The translations under genes were made by a program, and so were the position numbers. Of a stretch of 64,000 nucleotides of DNA, positions 33,764 through 42,036 are shown in pieces (position 1 is the stretch's first letter; every line of letters starts with the position of its first letter). A model generated the notes under the pieces. It made no database searches. It saw only the letters and a list, made by a program, of their open reading frames with translations, and had not been told where the DNA came from. The stretch spans positions 205,752 to 269,751 of the forward strand of contig JADKAQ010000016.1 of the NCBI GenBank assembly GCA_016719105.1, read 5' to 3'. The DNA is from Gemmatimonadota bacterium. GTDB lineage: Bacteria; Gemmatimonadota; Gemmatimonadetes; Gemmatimonadales; Gemmatimonadaceae.

Positions 33764-34924
33764 GTGACGACAGGCACCCAGGGAATGGAGGACGTCGGCT
33801 CTCCGGAGTCCGCCCCGGAGTCCGTCATGGACCGGCGCGTCGTGCCGGTTGGGGCGGTCGTGCTGACGACGTTCTTCGCCGTCCTCTACGCGTTGCGCGG
33901 CAGCATCGCGGCCCTCGACCGTGGCGAGGACCCGCGCTGGGCGCAGCAGGTTGGCTGGTCTCTCGTCGTGTGGTGGACCTGCTTGCCTTTCATGCCGCCG
34001 CTCGCGGCCTTGGTCCGCCGCTTCCCCGTCGGACGCCCGCATCCGTGGCGTAACGCGGGCGTCCTGCTGCTCGGCACCTTCGTGGCGGCCTGGCTCCGGC
34101 ACGTCGTGATGACCCCCGTCGTGGTCGCGATCACCGGCGTCCCCGACGTCGCGACGAGCGCTGCCGCGCGGACCCTCACCTACTTCACCGTCTTCCTCGT
34201 GATGGTCGCGCTCCTCCACGCGGCCCACTACTACAAGGCGGAACGCGCCCGCGCCGTGCGCGAGGCCGAGCTTGCCCGCGGACTCGCCGAGGCGCGGCTC
34301 GCCGCGCTGCGGACACAGCTGCAGCCGCACTTCGTCTTCAACGTGCTCAACGCGGTCACGGCCCTCCTGCACGTCGATCCGATGGCGGCCGACCGCATGC
34401 TCACCCGCTTCGCCGCGCTCCTGCGCGTGATCCTGCACGAGGAGACGGAGGAGCACGCGCTCGAGCGCGAGGTCGAGCTGCTGGCGCGCTACGTTGAGCT
34501 GATGCAACTGCGTTTTGGTGACCGCATTCTCGTGGAATGGGCCGTGGCCGACGCCGCGCTCGGCGCGCGCGTGCCGTTCCTGGTGCTGCAGCCGCTGGTC
34601 GAGAATGCCTACGAACACGGGCTTGGTGGAAGGGAAACGGGAGGACGCGTGCGGATCGAAGCGGCGCGCGCGGGCGAGCGGCTCCACCTCGTTGTCGAGG
34701 ACGATGGGGCGGGGCTCGACGGGGAGGCAGGGTCGATCATCGGTCCGGGGAATGCGGGAACGGGCCGTGGCATCGGCCTGCGCAACACACGCGATCGCCT
34801 CGCACAGCTCTACGGCGAGCGCGCCTCGCTCGTACTGGAGCGACCGCCCGGTGGCGGCACGCGCGCGCTGGTGACGCTACCGTTCATCAATGGCTCGCAC
34901 CGGAACGGGGGACCACGACCATGA
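33764..34924 (+). CDS. LytS/YpdA-type sensor histidine kinase
   Basis: The 386-residue protein has four membrane helices (about residues 28-48, 64-84, 98-120 and 137-160). A His_kinase domain follows, in which the phospho-His motif is QLQPHFVFNVLNAVTALLHV, and then an HATPase domain (VLQPLVENAYEHGLGG, DDGAGLDG and GIGLRNTRDRLAQLYGE). There is no large extracellular sensor, so the membrane part probably senses the signal. Translation starts at a GTG with no clear Shine-Dalgarno. The stop overlaps the response regulator ATG as ATGA, so the pair is coupled. Confidence 0.9.
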   Translation: MTTGTQGMEDVGSPESAPESVMDRRVVPVGAVVLTTFFAVLYALRGSIAALDRGEDPRWAQQVGWSLVVWWTCLPFMPPLAALVRRFPVGRPHPWRNAGVLLLGTFVAAWLRHVVMTPVVVAITGVPDVATSAAARTLTYFTVFLVMVALLHAAHYYKAERARAVREAELARGLAEARLAALRTQLQPHFVFNVLNAVTALLHVDPMAADRMLTRFAALLRVILHEETEEHALEREVELLARYVELMQLRFGDRILVEWAVADAALGARVPFLVLQPLVENAYEHGLGGRETGGRVRIEAARAGERLHLVVEDDGAGLDGEAGSIIGPGNAGTGRGIGLRNTRDRLAQLYGERASLVLERPPGGGTRALVTLPFINGSHRNGGPRP

Positions 34925-35838
34925 GCGGAGCAAAGCGCGCGCGGAGTGAGGCGCTCCCCGCAACAGCGGGACGCACGTGGAAGGTGCTGGTGGCTGATGA
35001 CGAGCCCCTCGCGCGGGCCCGCCTGCGCGCGTTGCTCGCGCGACACCCCGAGTTCGAGCTAACTGCAGAATGCGGCAGCGGTGCGGCCGTGCTCGCCGCG
35101 CTCCGCGATGGACCCGCCGACGTGTTGCTCCTCGACATCCGCATGCCCGGCCTCGATGGCATCGCGACCGTCGAGGCCCTCGCCCAGGAGGCGCCCTGGT
35201 CGGTGGACCGCCCACCGTGCGTCGTGTTCGTCACCGCGAGCGAGGAGCACGCGATCCGGGCGTTCGATCTCGATGCGGTGGACTACCTCGTCAAGCCGGT
35301 CGACATCGACCGGTTCGACCGGGCGATGCGGCGGCTGCTCGAGACGCTCGGCTCACCGTCCCGAGCCCCCGATGCCGGCGCCATCGCGTCGGCCGATGCG
35401 GCGCTCCGGGCCGCGCTGCAGGCCCTCCGTGGCGACGTCCCCGCGCCGACCAGCGATCCCGCGGGTGGCTCCGCCACCCATGCGCGCGGTGGGCCCGGCT
35501 TGGAAGGCGGGTATGCGCGGCGATTCGTGATCCGCGACCCCCAAGGGATGTACTTCGTGGCCGTCGCGGAGGTTGATCGTATCGAGGCGGAGGGCAACTA
35601 CGCGGCGGTCGTCGCCGGGGGGCGACGCCACCTCGTGCGTGAATCGCTGCATGTCCTCGCATCGCGTCTCGACCCGGCGGAATTCGTCCGGGTGCATCGG
35701 TCGCATGTGGTGCGGATCGACCGGATTCGCCGGCTGGAACCCTGTGGCCACGGCGAGTACGAGCTGACGCTCGCAGACGGCACCCGGGTCACGTCGAGCC
35801 GGAGCTATCGGGAGGAGGTGCGGCGGTTGCTTGGCTGA
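34921..35838 (+). CDS. LytTR-family response regulator
   Basis: The 305-residue protein has a receiver domain (residues 20-140) with the acidic pair ADDEPLARARL, phospho-acceptor Asp72 in DVLLLDIRMPGLDG, and the conserved Lys in DYLVKPVD. After a Pro/Gly linker, a LytTR DNA-binding domain (about 200-305) carries VAEVDRIEAEGNYAAVV and FVRVHRSHVVRIDRI. LytTR regulators bind pairs of direct repeats. The palindromes before the kinase gene are candidate targets. It is the last chromosomal gene before the attC-flanked region. Confidence 0.92.
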   Translation: MSGAKRARSEALPATAGRTWKVLVADDEPLARARLRALLARHPEFELTAECGSGAAVLAALRDGPADVLLLDIRMPGLDGIATVEALAQEAPWSVDRPPCVVFVTASEEHAIRAFDLDAVDYLVKPVDIDRFDRAMRRLLETLGSPSRAPDAGAIASADAALRAALQALRGDVPAPTSDPAGGSATHARGGPGLEGGYARRFVIRDPQGMYFVAVAEVDRIEAEGNYAAVVAGGRRHLVRESLHVLASRLDPAEFVRVHRSHVVRIDRIRRLEPCGHGEYELTLADGTRVTSSRSYREEVRRLLG

Positions 35839-35937
35839 GATGCAGCGCGTGTTGCGAGAGCGCAGGCGCGGGGTGTCGCGAGCGTGATCGCAAGGCCGTA
35901 TAGCCCGAGCAGTCGGCTCATGGGCTGCTTTGTGGAG

Positions 35938-36026
35938 TCCTAACGAAAGGTTGAGCTGCGAGCGCGCTACAACCAGAGCGGCGAAGCCGCGACCGCAGAG
36001 CGCGACTGCTCCAAGCGCAGTTATGA
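35938..36026 (-). repeat. attC-like site A (left-most)
   Basis: The site starts TCCTAAC (35938-35944) and ends GTTATGA (36020-36026), imperfect RYYYAAC/GTTRRRY ends. Inside are partly complementary arms (TTGAGCTGCGAGCGCGC and GCGCGACTGCTCCAAG) around a short palindrome CGGCGAAGCCG. Read on the minus strand it follows the toxin stop by about 17 nt. It is the most degenerate of the set and marks the left end of the cassette array. Confidence 0.55.
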
Positions 36027-36042
36027 CGTGCGCAGGGTATAC

Positions 36043-36336
36043 CTAGCCACGGAGCCGCGAGCGCCAGTAGCCGGGGCGTCGATGATGGTGGAGCACCGCC
36101 AACACCTCGATCACCTCGCCGCGGACCCAATAGACCACATCGTACGGGAATCCGGACACAGGCAAGCGTCGCGCAGCGGCCCGTGGACTTCCCACGTCTG
36201 GATGAACGAGCGCGAGGTCGGTCGTGCGACGCACGGCGTTCTGAAAGCGGCTGCCGAGTCCGGGCATGGCCGCCTCGTAGTAGGCGGCCGCCGCGACGAA
36301 CTCGTCACGCGCCGCAGGGTGAAACGTGAGTGTCAC
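36043..36336 (-). CDS. RelE/ParE-family toxin
   Basis: The 97-residue protein matches the RelE/ParE fold. It opens MTLTFHPAARDEFVAAAAYY, has the helix with LGSRFQNAVRRTTDLALVHP and ends with the strand pair PVSGFPYDVVYWVRGEVIEV and LAVLHHHRRPGYWRSR. The FPYDVVY strand and a late His/Arg set are typical of ParE-like toxins that poison gyrase. The start overlaps the antitoxin stop by 4 bp. It is a passenger of the left-most cassette, where such modules stabilise arrays. Confidence 0.85.
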   Translation of the reverse strand: MTLTFHPAARDEFVAAAAYYEAAMPGLGSRFQNAVRRTTDLALVHPDVGSPRAAARRLPVSGFPYDVVYWVRGEVIEVLAVLHHHRRPGYWRSRLRG

Positions 36337-36530
36337 CCGCGAAGTCGCCGCTCGACTTCGGCAAACACGTCAGCGGCCGGCACGCCCGCGACGCGGCCGG
36401 TCGCGAGGTCGTCCGCCCGCTGTGCGAGCTCGACATCCCACGCCGCCTCGGCGCCTGGTTCCACGTCCTCGAGACTCGCGAGCAGGAGCTGGGCCAGACG
36501 CACGCGGTCGCCGGTCGGGAGAGCCAGCAA
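36333..36530 (-). CDS. Antitoxin of the ParE-like pair
   Basis: The small acidic protein contains LPTGDRVRLAQLLLASLEDV followed by WDVELAQRADDLATGRVAGV and a C-terminal EVERRLRG. This is the classic addiction-module antitoxin pattern with the (D/E)ELxxRxxxxxxG element. Only a TTG at 36530 or a CTG a few codons earlier can start it, because a stop lies just upstream. An ATG may have been lost, or the N-terminus is short. It lies directly upstream of the toxin with a 4-bp overlap. Confidence 0.75.
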   Translation of the reverse strand: MLALPTGDRVRLAQLLLASLEDVEPGAEAAWDVELAQRADDLATGRVAGVPAADVFAEVERRLRG

Positions 36531-36599
36531 CTGGTCGGCCAGTGCACCGGAGAACGATCACCATGGCGGAGACCTCGAGGAGCTGGGAATGTATCGGCG

Positions 36600-36806
36600 C
36601 GCCGGGCAGGCCCCCACCGGGGGCCGACATCCGAGGAAGGCGAAGATGCCGACGAAGGGAGCCCGGCGGGGCGCGGTTCACCTGCGCCGGCCACGCACCC
36701 GCGCTTCGGCACGAACGCCGGCGTCGCGCCGGCTGACGTAGAAGATGTCGAGAAACCAATTGTCCGGATTCGCCCACTCCGCGTCATCGATCTCGCGTTG
36801 GAACAT
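36600..36806 (-). pseudogene. Broken DUF5808-like cassette gene
   Basis: From the ATG at 36806 the frame reads MFQREIDDAEWANPDNWFLD then IFYVSRRDAG. The adjacent frame continues TPAFVPKRG, which together resemble the NPDNW...FYVSRRD.R.FVPKR pattern of DUF5808-type small membrane proteins. At least one frameshift lies near 36715. The remaining hydrophobic stretch is in a third frame. The start sits about 25 nt from the core of site B, as expected for a cassette gene. Function is unknown. Confidence 0.45.
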
Positions 36807-36830
36807 TGCAGCGACTCCGAGAAAGCGGCG

Positions 36831-36922
36831 GCACAACGCCAGTTTCTGCTGCGAGCGGACCGCCTGATGCCGTGCGCCACGCTGGTGGCGGGTCCGCGCG
36901 AGAGCAGCAAGTATCGTTAGGC
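36831..36922 (-). repeat. attC-like site B
   Basis: The ends are GCACAAC (36831-36837) and GTTAGGC (36916-36922). Internal arms CTGCTGCGAGCGGACCGCC and GGCGGGTCCGCGCGAGAGCA are nearly complementary with a few extrahelical bases. This is the folded structure integrases recognise. Its arms are close to those of site F at 43.4 kb. Confidence 0.85.
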
Positions 36923-37001
36923 AAGGCCCGCGCCGCGCGGATGGTGCGTCGCAACAGCCCATGGCGCAACCGAACGGCGACGGTTTACCGCCGAGTCGGT
37001 G

Positions 37002-37031
37002 CTCGCGCGCTCGGCGTCCGCGTCCTATACT
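37002..37031 (+). promoter_or_regulatory. Possible promoter of the hydrolase cassette gene
   Basis: A TATACT box at 37026-37031 lies 42 bp before the ATG at 37073. The sequence around it (GCCGAGTCGG to CTCGGCG) is shared with 43570-43600, where the box reads TATTCT. No convincing -35 element is seen. Confidence 0.35.
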
Positions 37032-37072
37032 CGGCGGACCCCAATCGACTTTTCCTGTCCCGTCTCCCTGTC

Positions 37073-37978
37073 ATGCATCTTCCGCTGCATTGGCTCCGTG
37101 TCACCGCGTCGACGGCCCTCCTCGCCGCGTGTTCGGTGAAGACCGCGCCCGTGGCCGACCTCACGCCGGCGCAGGCACTGGCGACGTACGCCGTCACCAG
37201 GGACGTGGCGTACGGGACTGACCCGGAGCAAACCATGGACGTGTATGTGCCCCGAGAGGCCAGCCGCCCACGTCGCCCCAAATACACCGTGGTCTTCCTG
37301 CACGGCGGGGGCTACTACATCAGCGACAAGACCAAGGAGGAGCGCTACATCCGGCCGTACCTGCAACGAGGGGTCACCGTCGTCAACCTCAACTACCGGC
37401 TCAAGCGGGGAATTCCCGTCGCGACGGAAGACTTGACGCTTGCCCTGAACTTCCTGGCGAAGCAGCAGGCTTCCTATCCCATGAACCTGAAGCGGGTCGT
37501 GCTCTCGGGCTTCTCTGCCGGGGGCCACATCTCCAGCCTGGTGGCCGTGACGGCAAACGACCCCACGTACGCACATCCGTTGGCTCCGGGAATCGGCATT
37601 GCCGGCGTGGTCAACTTCTCAGGCCCGGTGGGCGGACTCGACGTGGTGGAGAAGGTGTTCATGGACCACTCGGTGCCGATCATGAAGGAAATCGGGATGG
37701 CCCTCTTCACCGAGACCGAGGGGTACGCGCCCAAGGAAGTGACCCGCAAGTACGAGCCCCTCACCTACCTGGACCCGAAGGACCCGCCGTTCTTCATCTG
37801 GCAGGGGAGGCAGGATGACCAGGTGCCGCCCGTCACGTTCGCCCCGTTCGTGGAGGTGCTCCAGCGAGACACGCGAAAGAACGTCGTGCTGTTCGTACCG
37901 GAGGGGCGCCACAGCCCCTCGGAGAGCGAGTTCGACGCGGCGTACACGCGGATCTTCGAGTTTCTCGATAGGCACTAG
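37073..37978 (+). CDS. Alpha/beta hydrolase lipoprotein (esterase-like)
   Basis: The 301-residue protein has a lipoprotein signal ending LLAACS (Cys near residue 19). A BD-FAE/HSL-like hydrolase follows: oxyanion motif FLHGGGYYISDK, nucleophile elbow VLSGFSAGGHISS, an Asp in GRQDDQVPP and the catalytic His in EGRHSPSESEF. It is probably an outer-membrane or periplasmic carboxylesterase. Unlike its neighbours it is read on the plus strand, opposite to the usual cassette polarity, and has its own promoter-like box. The ATG at 37073 gives the compact signal. Confidence 0.85.
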   Translation: MHLPLHWLRVTASTALLAACSVKTAPVADLTPAQALATYAVTRDVAYGTDPEQTMDVYVPREASRPRRPKYTVVFLHGGGYYISDKTKEERYIRPYLQRGVTVVNLNYRLKRGIPVATEDLTLALNFLAKQQASYPMNLKRVVLSGFSAGGHISSLVAVTANDPTYAHPLAPGIGIAGVVNFSGPVGGLDVVEKVFMDHSVPIMKEIGMALFTETEGYAPKEVTRKYEPLTYLDPKDPPFFIWQGRQDDQVPPVTFAPFVEVLQRDTRKNVVLFVPEGRHSPSESEFDAAYTRIFEFLDRH

Positions 37979-37979
37979 G

Positions 37980-38086
37980 ACCGCGCGAGCATGGAGACCA
38001 CAATCGATGACCGCAAACATCAGGGTCGCGATGCCAAGCACGCGAGCGAGTTGCGGTGGCCTGGGCGAGAAACGGAGATCTGCCAT
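37980..38086 (-). pseudogene. 5' end of a possible minus-strand cassette gene
   Basis: An ATG at 38086 is preceded by GGGAGAGGGGGCG and sits about 53 nt from the edge of site C, the usual position for a cassette gene start. It encodes MADLRFSPRPPQLARVLGIA followed by a hydrophobic run (TLMFAVIDCGLHA), then enters sequence antisense to the hydrolase and loses any plausible protein character. It may be a truncated gene or a chance frame. Confidence 0.25.
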
Positions 38087-38138
38087 CGCCCCCTCTCCCG
38101 ACGGCTGACTGGGTACGATACCGACCGATGGTAGTGGC

Positions 38139-38276
38139 GCCTAACGACGGGCGTTGTGCTGCGGCGCTTCAAACAATCGCGGCCGCGGGCGGGCACCGCA
38201 AGACGGAATCGTGTGCCTGAGCCGGCCGCTCGCGGCCGTTTCCACAGGCGCCGTCTGCACCAAGGCTGGGTTAGGC
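38139..38276 (-). repeat. attC-like site C
   Basis: Perfect consensus ends GCCTAAC (38139-38145) and GTTAGGC (38270-38276) flank arms TTGTGCTGCGGCGC and GGCGCCGTCTGCACCA. A longer central GC-rich stem lies between (CGGCCGCGGGCG with CGGCCGCTCGCGGCCG). At 138 bp it is the longest intact site of the set. Confidence 0.85.
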
Positions 38277-38589
38277 CGCTTGCGTACCTGTCTTCCCGGC
38301 TGCTCACCGCTGGATTACGCAGGACCGCGTGCTGGCCTAACGCGGCCGCCGCCGTATCCGCTGCCGTAACGAGTAGTCCAGACGACGAGCGCGGCGCAAT
38401 CCTCCCTCCAGAATGGCAGCCGCGCAGTAAAACCGTGCACGCAACTCTCCATGCCCTCAAGATCGACTGGCCACGTTCGTGCCTCGAGCGGCCGACTTCG
38501 GGAAGAAGCGCCGGCCGATGATGTGCAGCAAGCACACCGGTGGCGATGCCCGCGCCGGCAGCATTGACATTCGCGCTCTACGAATGGTC
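38277..38589. other. Stretch between site C and the LinD-like cassette gene
   Basis: There is no confident gene. A GCCTAAC heptamer at 38336-38342 lies next to a GC-rich palindrome (CGCGGCCGCCGCC). I could not find a matching second end, so I do not call another attC here. Confidence 0.4.
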
Positions 38590-38880
38590 CTATCCGGATC
38601 CAGTGATCTCCAACTCGAGGCGAGTGACCCTGGACGTGAGCGGAATGGTAAGCCTGACGCGATCGTCGCGCCGTTCCTGACCGCTTGTCATGATCACCTT
38701 CCGGTCGTGCCGCGCCACCCACGACCGATTCGTCGGCACATTCGCCACGTGCAGCGTCGCCTGCGCCGGCCGGCCGCCGCGACTACGCAGGGCCAGTTGG
38801 ATGACCTGCCGCTCTGCGTCAAACTTGGCGCCAAGCACGTCTACGCCGCCAGAAACGTCCTCAGCGCGGGTTGCCGAAAG
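38590..38880 (-). pseudogene. Out-of-frame C-terminal part of the LinD-like protein
   Basis: In the frame next to the end of the LinD-like gene, codons read EDVSGGVDVLGAKFDAERQV, then IQLALRSRGGRPAQATLHVA and end RVTRLELEITGSG. This looks like the beta-rich C-terminal tail such proteins carry and not random sequence. A one-base shift near 38880 separates it from the upstream frame, so the intact protein probably ended at 38590. Confidence 0.55.
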
Positions 38881-40232
38881 TGTTCCGGTCCGAACGGGCG
38901 GTTGTAAAGGCTCCACATGCCCTCACCGACGTTGAGCCGTGCGTAGGCCAGCATCGCATTGCCAGTCACCGGGTCCATGAACGTCATGTTGCCGGCGTCA
39001 TCGTACGGCCGGTCGTGGCGCGGATAGTACAATGCGCCGCGATCCCACGTCGGGTTCATTGTACCGTCGGCGGCATAGAGGCCGCGGAGCGTCTCGGCGT
39101 CACCCATTTCCGAGATCCACATGGCAAGGTAGCCGAGGTCCGGGGTTCGCCAAGGGAAAGTCCGGTCCGGGGGGGGCGCCGCGCGGCCAGCGTCCCGGGC
39201 CGCGCGCGTGGCCATCACCTCGCGCGGTGATCGCAAAGTCATCAGGCCGTCAGGGCGCCGCTCGATCCACTCGACAACTTGTCCAGGATAGCGGGCCCGT
39301 ACCACGTCGCGATTCCAGGCGTTCATCGCCGAGCCGGCCCAGGCATCGAACCCTCCGCTGCCCGCGTCCACCTTCTGCTCCTGGCGTACCATCCACGTCG
39401 AGATGACGTGGCCGTGCGCGTCCAGCATCCCCTTCTTCTCCCATGCTGCCCGGTATCCGGCCGTGGCCTGGTCGGCCAGGTTGGTCCCCTTCCGGATGTC
39501 GAAAAAGCGGAAGCCCAGGATCGGGAACTGATTGCAGACGATGAAGACGTTGTTCGGCTCACAGGGAATCCCGTGCCAGCCACTTGCCACCATCTGATCG
39601 TAGATGACCTGGTTGAGCGAGGCGTGGTTGTACTCATACGTCTCCGGCCCAAATCCGTAGAAGATCGGGTCATACCGGAAGGTGAGCGATCCTTTGGCGT
39701 CGTACTTGTCGTCGTTGAACAGGGTCGCGTACATGCCGACCATCGCGTGGAGATGGCCGCTGTACATGATGTTCTCGCTTTTCACCGGATCGGTCCATCC
39801 GTCACGGAGGACCTTGAGCCCCGGATCGAGTCGCGGACCCGAGCGGCTCGTCTCGCGCCAGTAACTCCATACCTCGCGCCGGAGCATCTTGTGAATCAGC
39901 TGGTCGAACGTCTTCCGGAAGAGGCCCGGGGCGGCGGGGAGGTGATGGTAGTGCGTCAGGCCGACTGCATACGCCATCTGGGCCAACTGATAGCGATAGG
40001 CGGTGAGGTCCTCCTGGCCGGGATCGTTCGATCCCATCATGGCCCACTCTCCGTCCGGAAGGGACGCGAGTCGCTCGATGTGGCGCAGATGGCCGAGCTG
40101 CTGTTCGGTGAGGAGAGGGAGCTCCGGTTCGGGCGCCATGGCCCGCGCAAGGCTCGACGTCCCGCGCACGAGAGGAAGGAAGGCGGCGGAGGCTATCGCT
40201 CCAGTGAGGAAGTCGCGACGTGAAGTAGACAT
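38841..40232 (-). CDS. Linalool dehydratase/isomerase-like protein with Tat signal
   Basis: The 463-residue frame starts MSTSRRDFLTGAIASAAFLP, a twin-arginine signal. The rest matches the linalool dehydratase/isomerase (alpha,alpha)6-barrel family. MYSGHLHAMVGMYATLFNDD has a candidate catalytic His (residue 160). CEPNNVFIVCN has two cysteines nine residues apart (224 and 233), like Cys171/Cys180 of the characterised enzyme. TPDLGYLAMWISEMGDAETL is a further block. LinD hydrates myrcene and isomerises linalool/geraniol in the periplasm; the substrate here is unknown. The C-terminus is frameshifted. The gene lies in the cassette array between sites C and D. Confidence 0.75.
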   Translation of the reverse strand: MSTSRRDFLTGAIASAAFLPLVRGTSSLARAMAPEPELPLLTEQQLGHLRHIERLASLPDGEWAMMGSNDPGQEDLTAYRYQLAQMAYAVGLTHYHHLPAAPGLFRKTFDQLIHKMLRREVWSYWRETSRSGPRLDPGLKVLRDGWTDPVKSENIMYSGHLHAMVGMYATLFNDDKYDAKGSLTFRYDPIFYGFGPETYEYNHASLNQVIYDQMVASGWHGIPCEPNNVFIVCNQFPILGFRFFDIRKGTNLADQATAGYRAAWEKKGMLDAHGHVISTWMVRQEQKVDAGSGGFDAWAGSAMNAWNRDVVRARYPGQVVEWIERRPDGLMTLRSPREVMATRAARDAGRAAPPPDRTFPWRTPDLGYLAMWISEMGDAETLRGLYAADGTMNPTWDRGALYYPRHDRPYDDAGNMTFMDPVTGNAMLAYARLNVGEGMWSLYNRPFGPEHFRQPALRTFLAA

Positions 40233-40315
40233 CGAATCACGGGGTGTGAGGCTGATCGGGCGCACTCGAGAAGATGTCGCAGGTGATCAACACGAACAAC
40301 CACGGAGGTCGCGGA

Positions 40316-40351
40316 CTGCTTCGCGGCCTGCTTCGCGGCCTGCTTCGCGGC
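40316..40351. repeat. Three 12-bp tandem repeats
   Basis: CTGCTTCGCGGC is repeated three times head to tail upstream of the LinD-like gene. Each unit is partly palindromic. The remaining 40233-40533 holds no gene I can support. Confidence 0.8.
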
Positions 40352-40540
40352 GTGCCCTCTGTCCTTCTGCCGGCGTTGGGTGTGGAATGCGAGTCGTTCT
40401 GTTACGCTGTCCCATTCCACCAGCGCTGGTCGCCGCCCGGTTGCTCGGCGCTTTTCTGACGTACTCTCGAGGAGAGGCGCGGGATGCGAGGGCGCCTCAC
40501 GCTTCGGGCTTACATCGCTTCACTGGTTCGGCGGCCTAAC

Positions 40541-40698
40541 GAGGCTGTCGGATAGGTCCGAACTCCGTCGCGCGGTCTGATTTCCCCCATGCCGAAACCA
40601 TTGCCGGGACGGCGATCGCCAATCCTGGGGCACATGTGAAGCCCGAGTTCTCCACAACGCACGGGGCGCACGCGCCAGTCGACTTATCCTACAGCCTC
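40541..40698. mobile_element. 158-bp MITE related to the IS1182-family element
   Basis: Terminal inverted repeats are GAGGCTGTCGGATAGGTCCG on the left and, on the complement of the right end, GAGGCTGTAGGATAAGTCGA. They resemble the ends of the IS1182-family element at 62196 (GAAGCTGTAGGAAAAGTCC). No transposase is present. AAC flanks it on both sides (40538-40540 and 40699-40701), a likely 3-bp target duplication. It is inserted right after GCCTAAC of site D. Confidence 0.8.
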
Positions 40699-40765
40699 AA
40701 CGTGAAGCATCAGCTGCGGCCGAACGAAATAGAGCGAGCGAAGCGAGCGCACAATAGCTCGGCCG

Positions 40766-42016
40766 GGATCCTGCTCCAGTTTCGTTGACACTTGCTAGGG
40801 AGTTACGCCACGCCGGCTTCGTAGTCAACCGGCGACCGAAAGCCAAGCGCCGAATGCAGGCGCGTGTGATTGTAGTAGCGGAAGAAGTGCCGGAGCGTGC
40901 GCGGAGCGTTGCCTCGGTGGCGAAAGTGGCCCCGCGTACCACTTCCGCCTTGAACGAGTGAAAGAACGATTCCATATGGGCGTTGTCGCCCGGCCCGCTG
41001 ACGCACGCACTCTGCTGGATGCCCAGGGCGACCAAGGTGTCCCGAAAGGGCGCCGCGAGATACTCCGTGCCGCGGTCGCTGTGGAAGATCAAGCCCGCGG
41101 ACGGTCGCCGATGGCGCACCGCGGTCTGCAGCACGGCCCGGGTGACGCTGGCATCGCGCCGCCGCCGAAGCGTCCACGCCAGGATACGGCGCGAGTAGCG
41201 ATCCATCACGACGGCGAGATAGCGCCACTCGCCGGCGGCGACCAGATAGGTGATGTCGCCCACCCACACCTGATTAGCGCTGCACCCGCGTCGCGCGCAC
41301 GCGATTCGGGCGCTGGTCGTAGAAGCGGTGGGTGCCGACCTTCCGGCGGTAGCCTCGTACGGCTTTCGCCCGCAGTCCCGCCGTGCGCATCAGGCGCGCC
41401 ACGCGACGCCGGCTCACGACCCACGCCTCGCCCCGCAGCAGGTGGTGGATGCGCGGGCTGCCGTATCGTCCCTGGTGTCGTATGAAGAGTCGCGTGATCG
41501 CCGTGAGGAGTCGCCGGTCCTGTTGCGCATGCGCGCTGCGCGGGCGACGACACCAGGCGTAGAACCCCGCCGGGGTCACCCGAAAGCGCCGACACAGGCG
41601 CGTCACGGCGTACGGGCCCGCTGGGTGTCGATGAAGGCGAACGCTTCTGCCTTCGAACGGAACAGAACCGAATGGCTTTTTTTAGGAGGTCGTGCTCCTC
41701 CTGTAGCAGCGCGTGCGCGCGCTCGAGGGCTTGGAGTTGCGCCAGCTCGCGGGACGGCCCCGACGGCGCGCGACGCGGCAACCGCCCGCGAATCACACCA
41801 TCGCGCACTTCCTTCCGCCAGCGCGACAGCATGAAGGGGTGCAGGTCGAGCCCCGCCGCCACGGTCTTCACCTGCATGCCCGGGCGCTGCGTCATCCGCA
41901 CCGCCGTCAGCTTGAACGCCTCGCTGTACTTCCGAGTCTTCCGCGGTCCCGCGCGTGCCATGGGACACCTCCGAGTTCAGTTAGGTGGAAGTGTCAACCA
42001 AAGTGGAGCAGGTTCC
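40766..42016 (-). mobile_element. IS3-family insertion sequence, complete but damaged
   Basis: The 1251-bp element has 28-bp imperfect terminal inverted repeats: GGATCCTGCTCCAGTTTCGT on the left, and GGAACCTGCTCCACTTTGGT on the complement of the right end. It carries orfA and orfB on the minus strand. It lies inside attC site D. I see no clean target duplication. Confidence 0.9.
40803..41961 (-). pseudogene. IS3-family transposase OrfAB, frameshifted
   Basis: OrfA starts at 41961 (MARAGPRKTRKYSEAFKLTA, helix-turn-helix and leucine-zipper region to about 41685). A run of seven A on the coding strand near 41679-41685 (CCTAAAAAAAGCC) is the expected programmed -1 slip site into OrfB. OrfB has the DDE domain: WVGDITYLVAAGEWRYLAVV, HSDRGTEYLA and the Glu in NAHMESFFHSFKAEV, ending YYNHTRLHSALGFRSPVDYE. 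It is further broken by shifts near 41600, 41275 and 40905. The element is therefore probably inactive by itself. Confidence 0.85.
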
Positions 42017-42036
42017 GCGGTCTGTTGCAGCGCCCG

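Noticed and set aside
38336..38342. GCCTAAC as an eleventh attC end
   Set aside because: I found no partner GTTRRRY end with complementary arms within 150 bp; it may be an isolated copy of the common heptamer.
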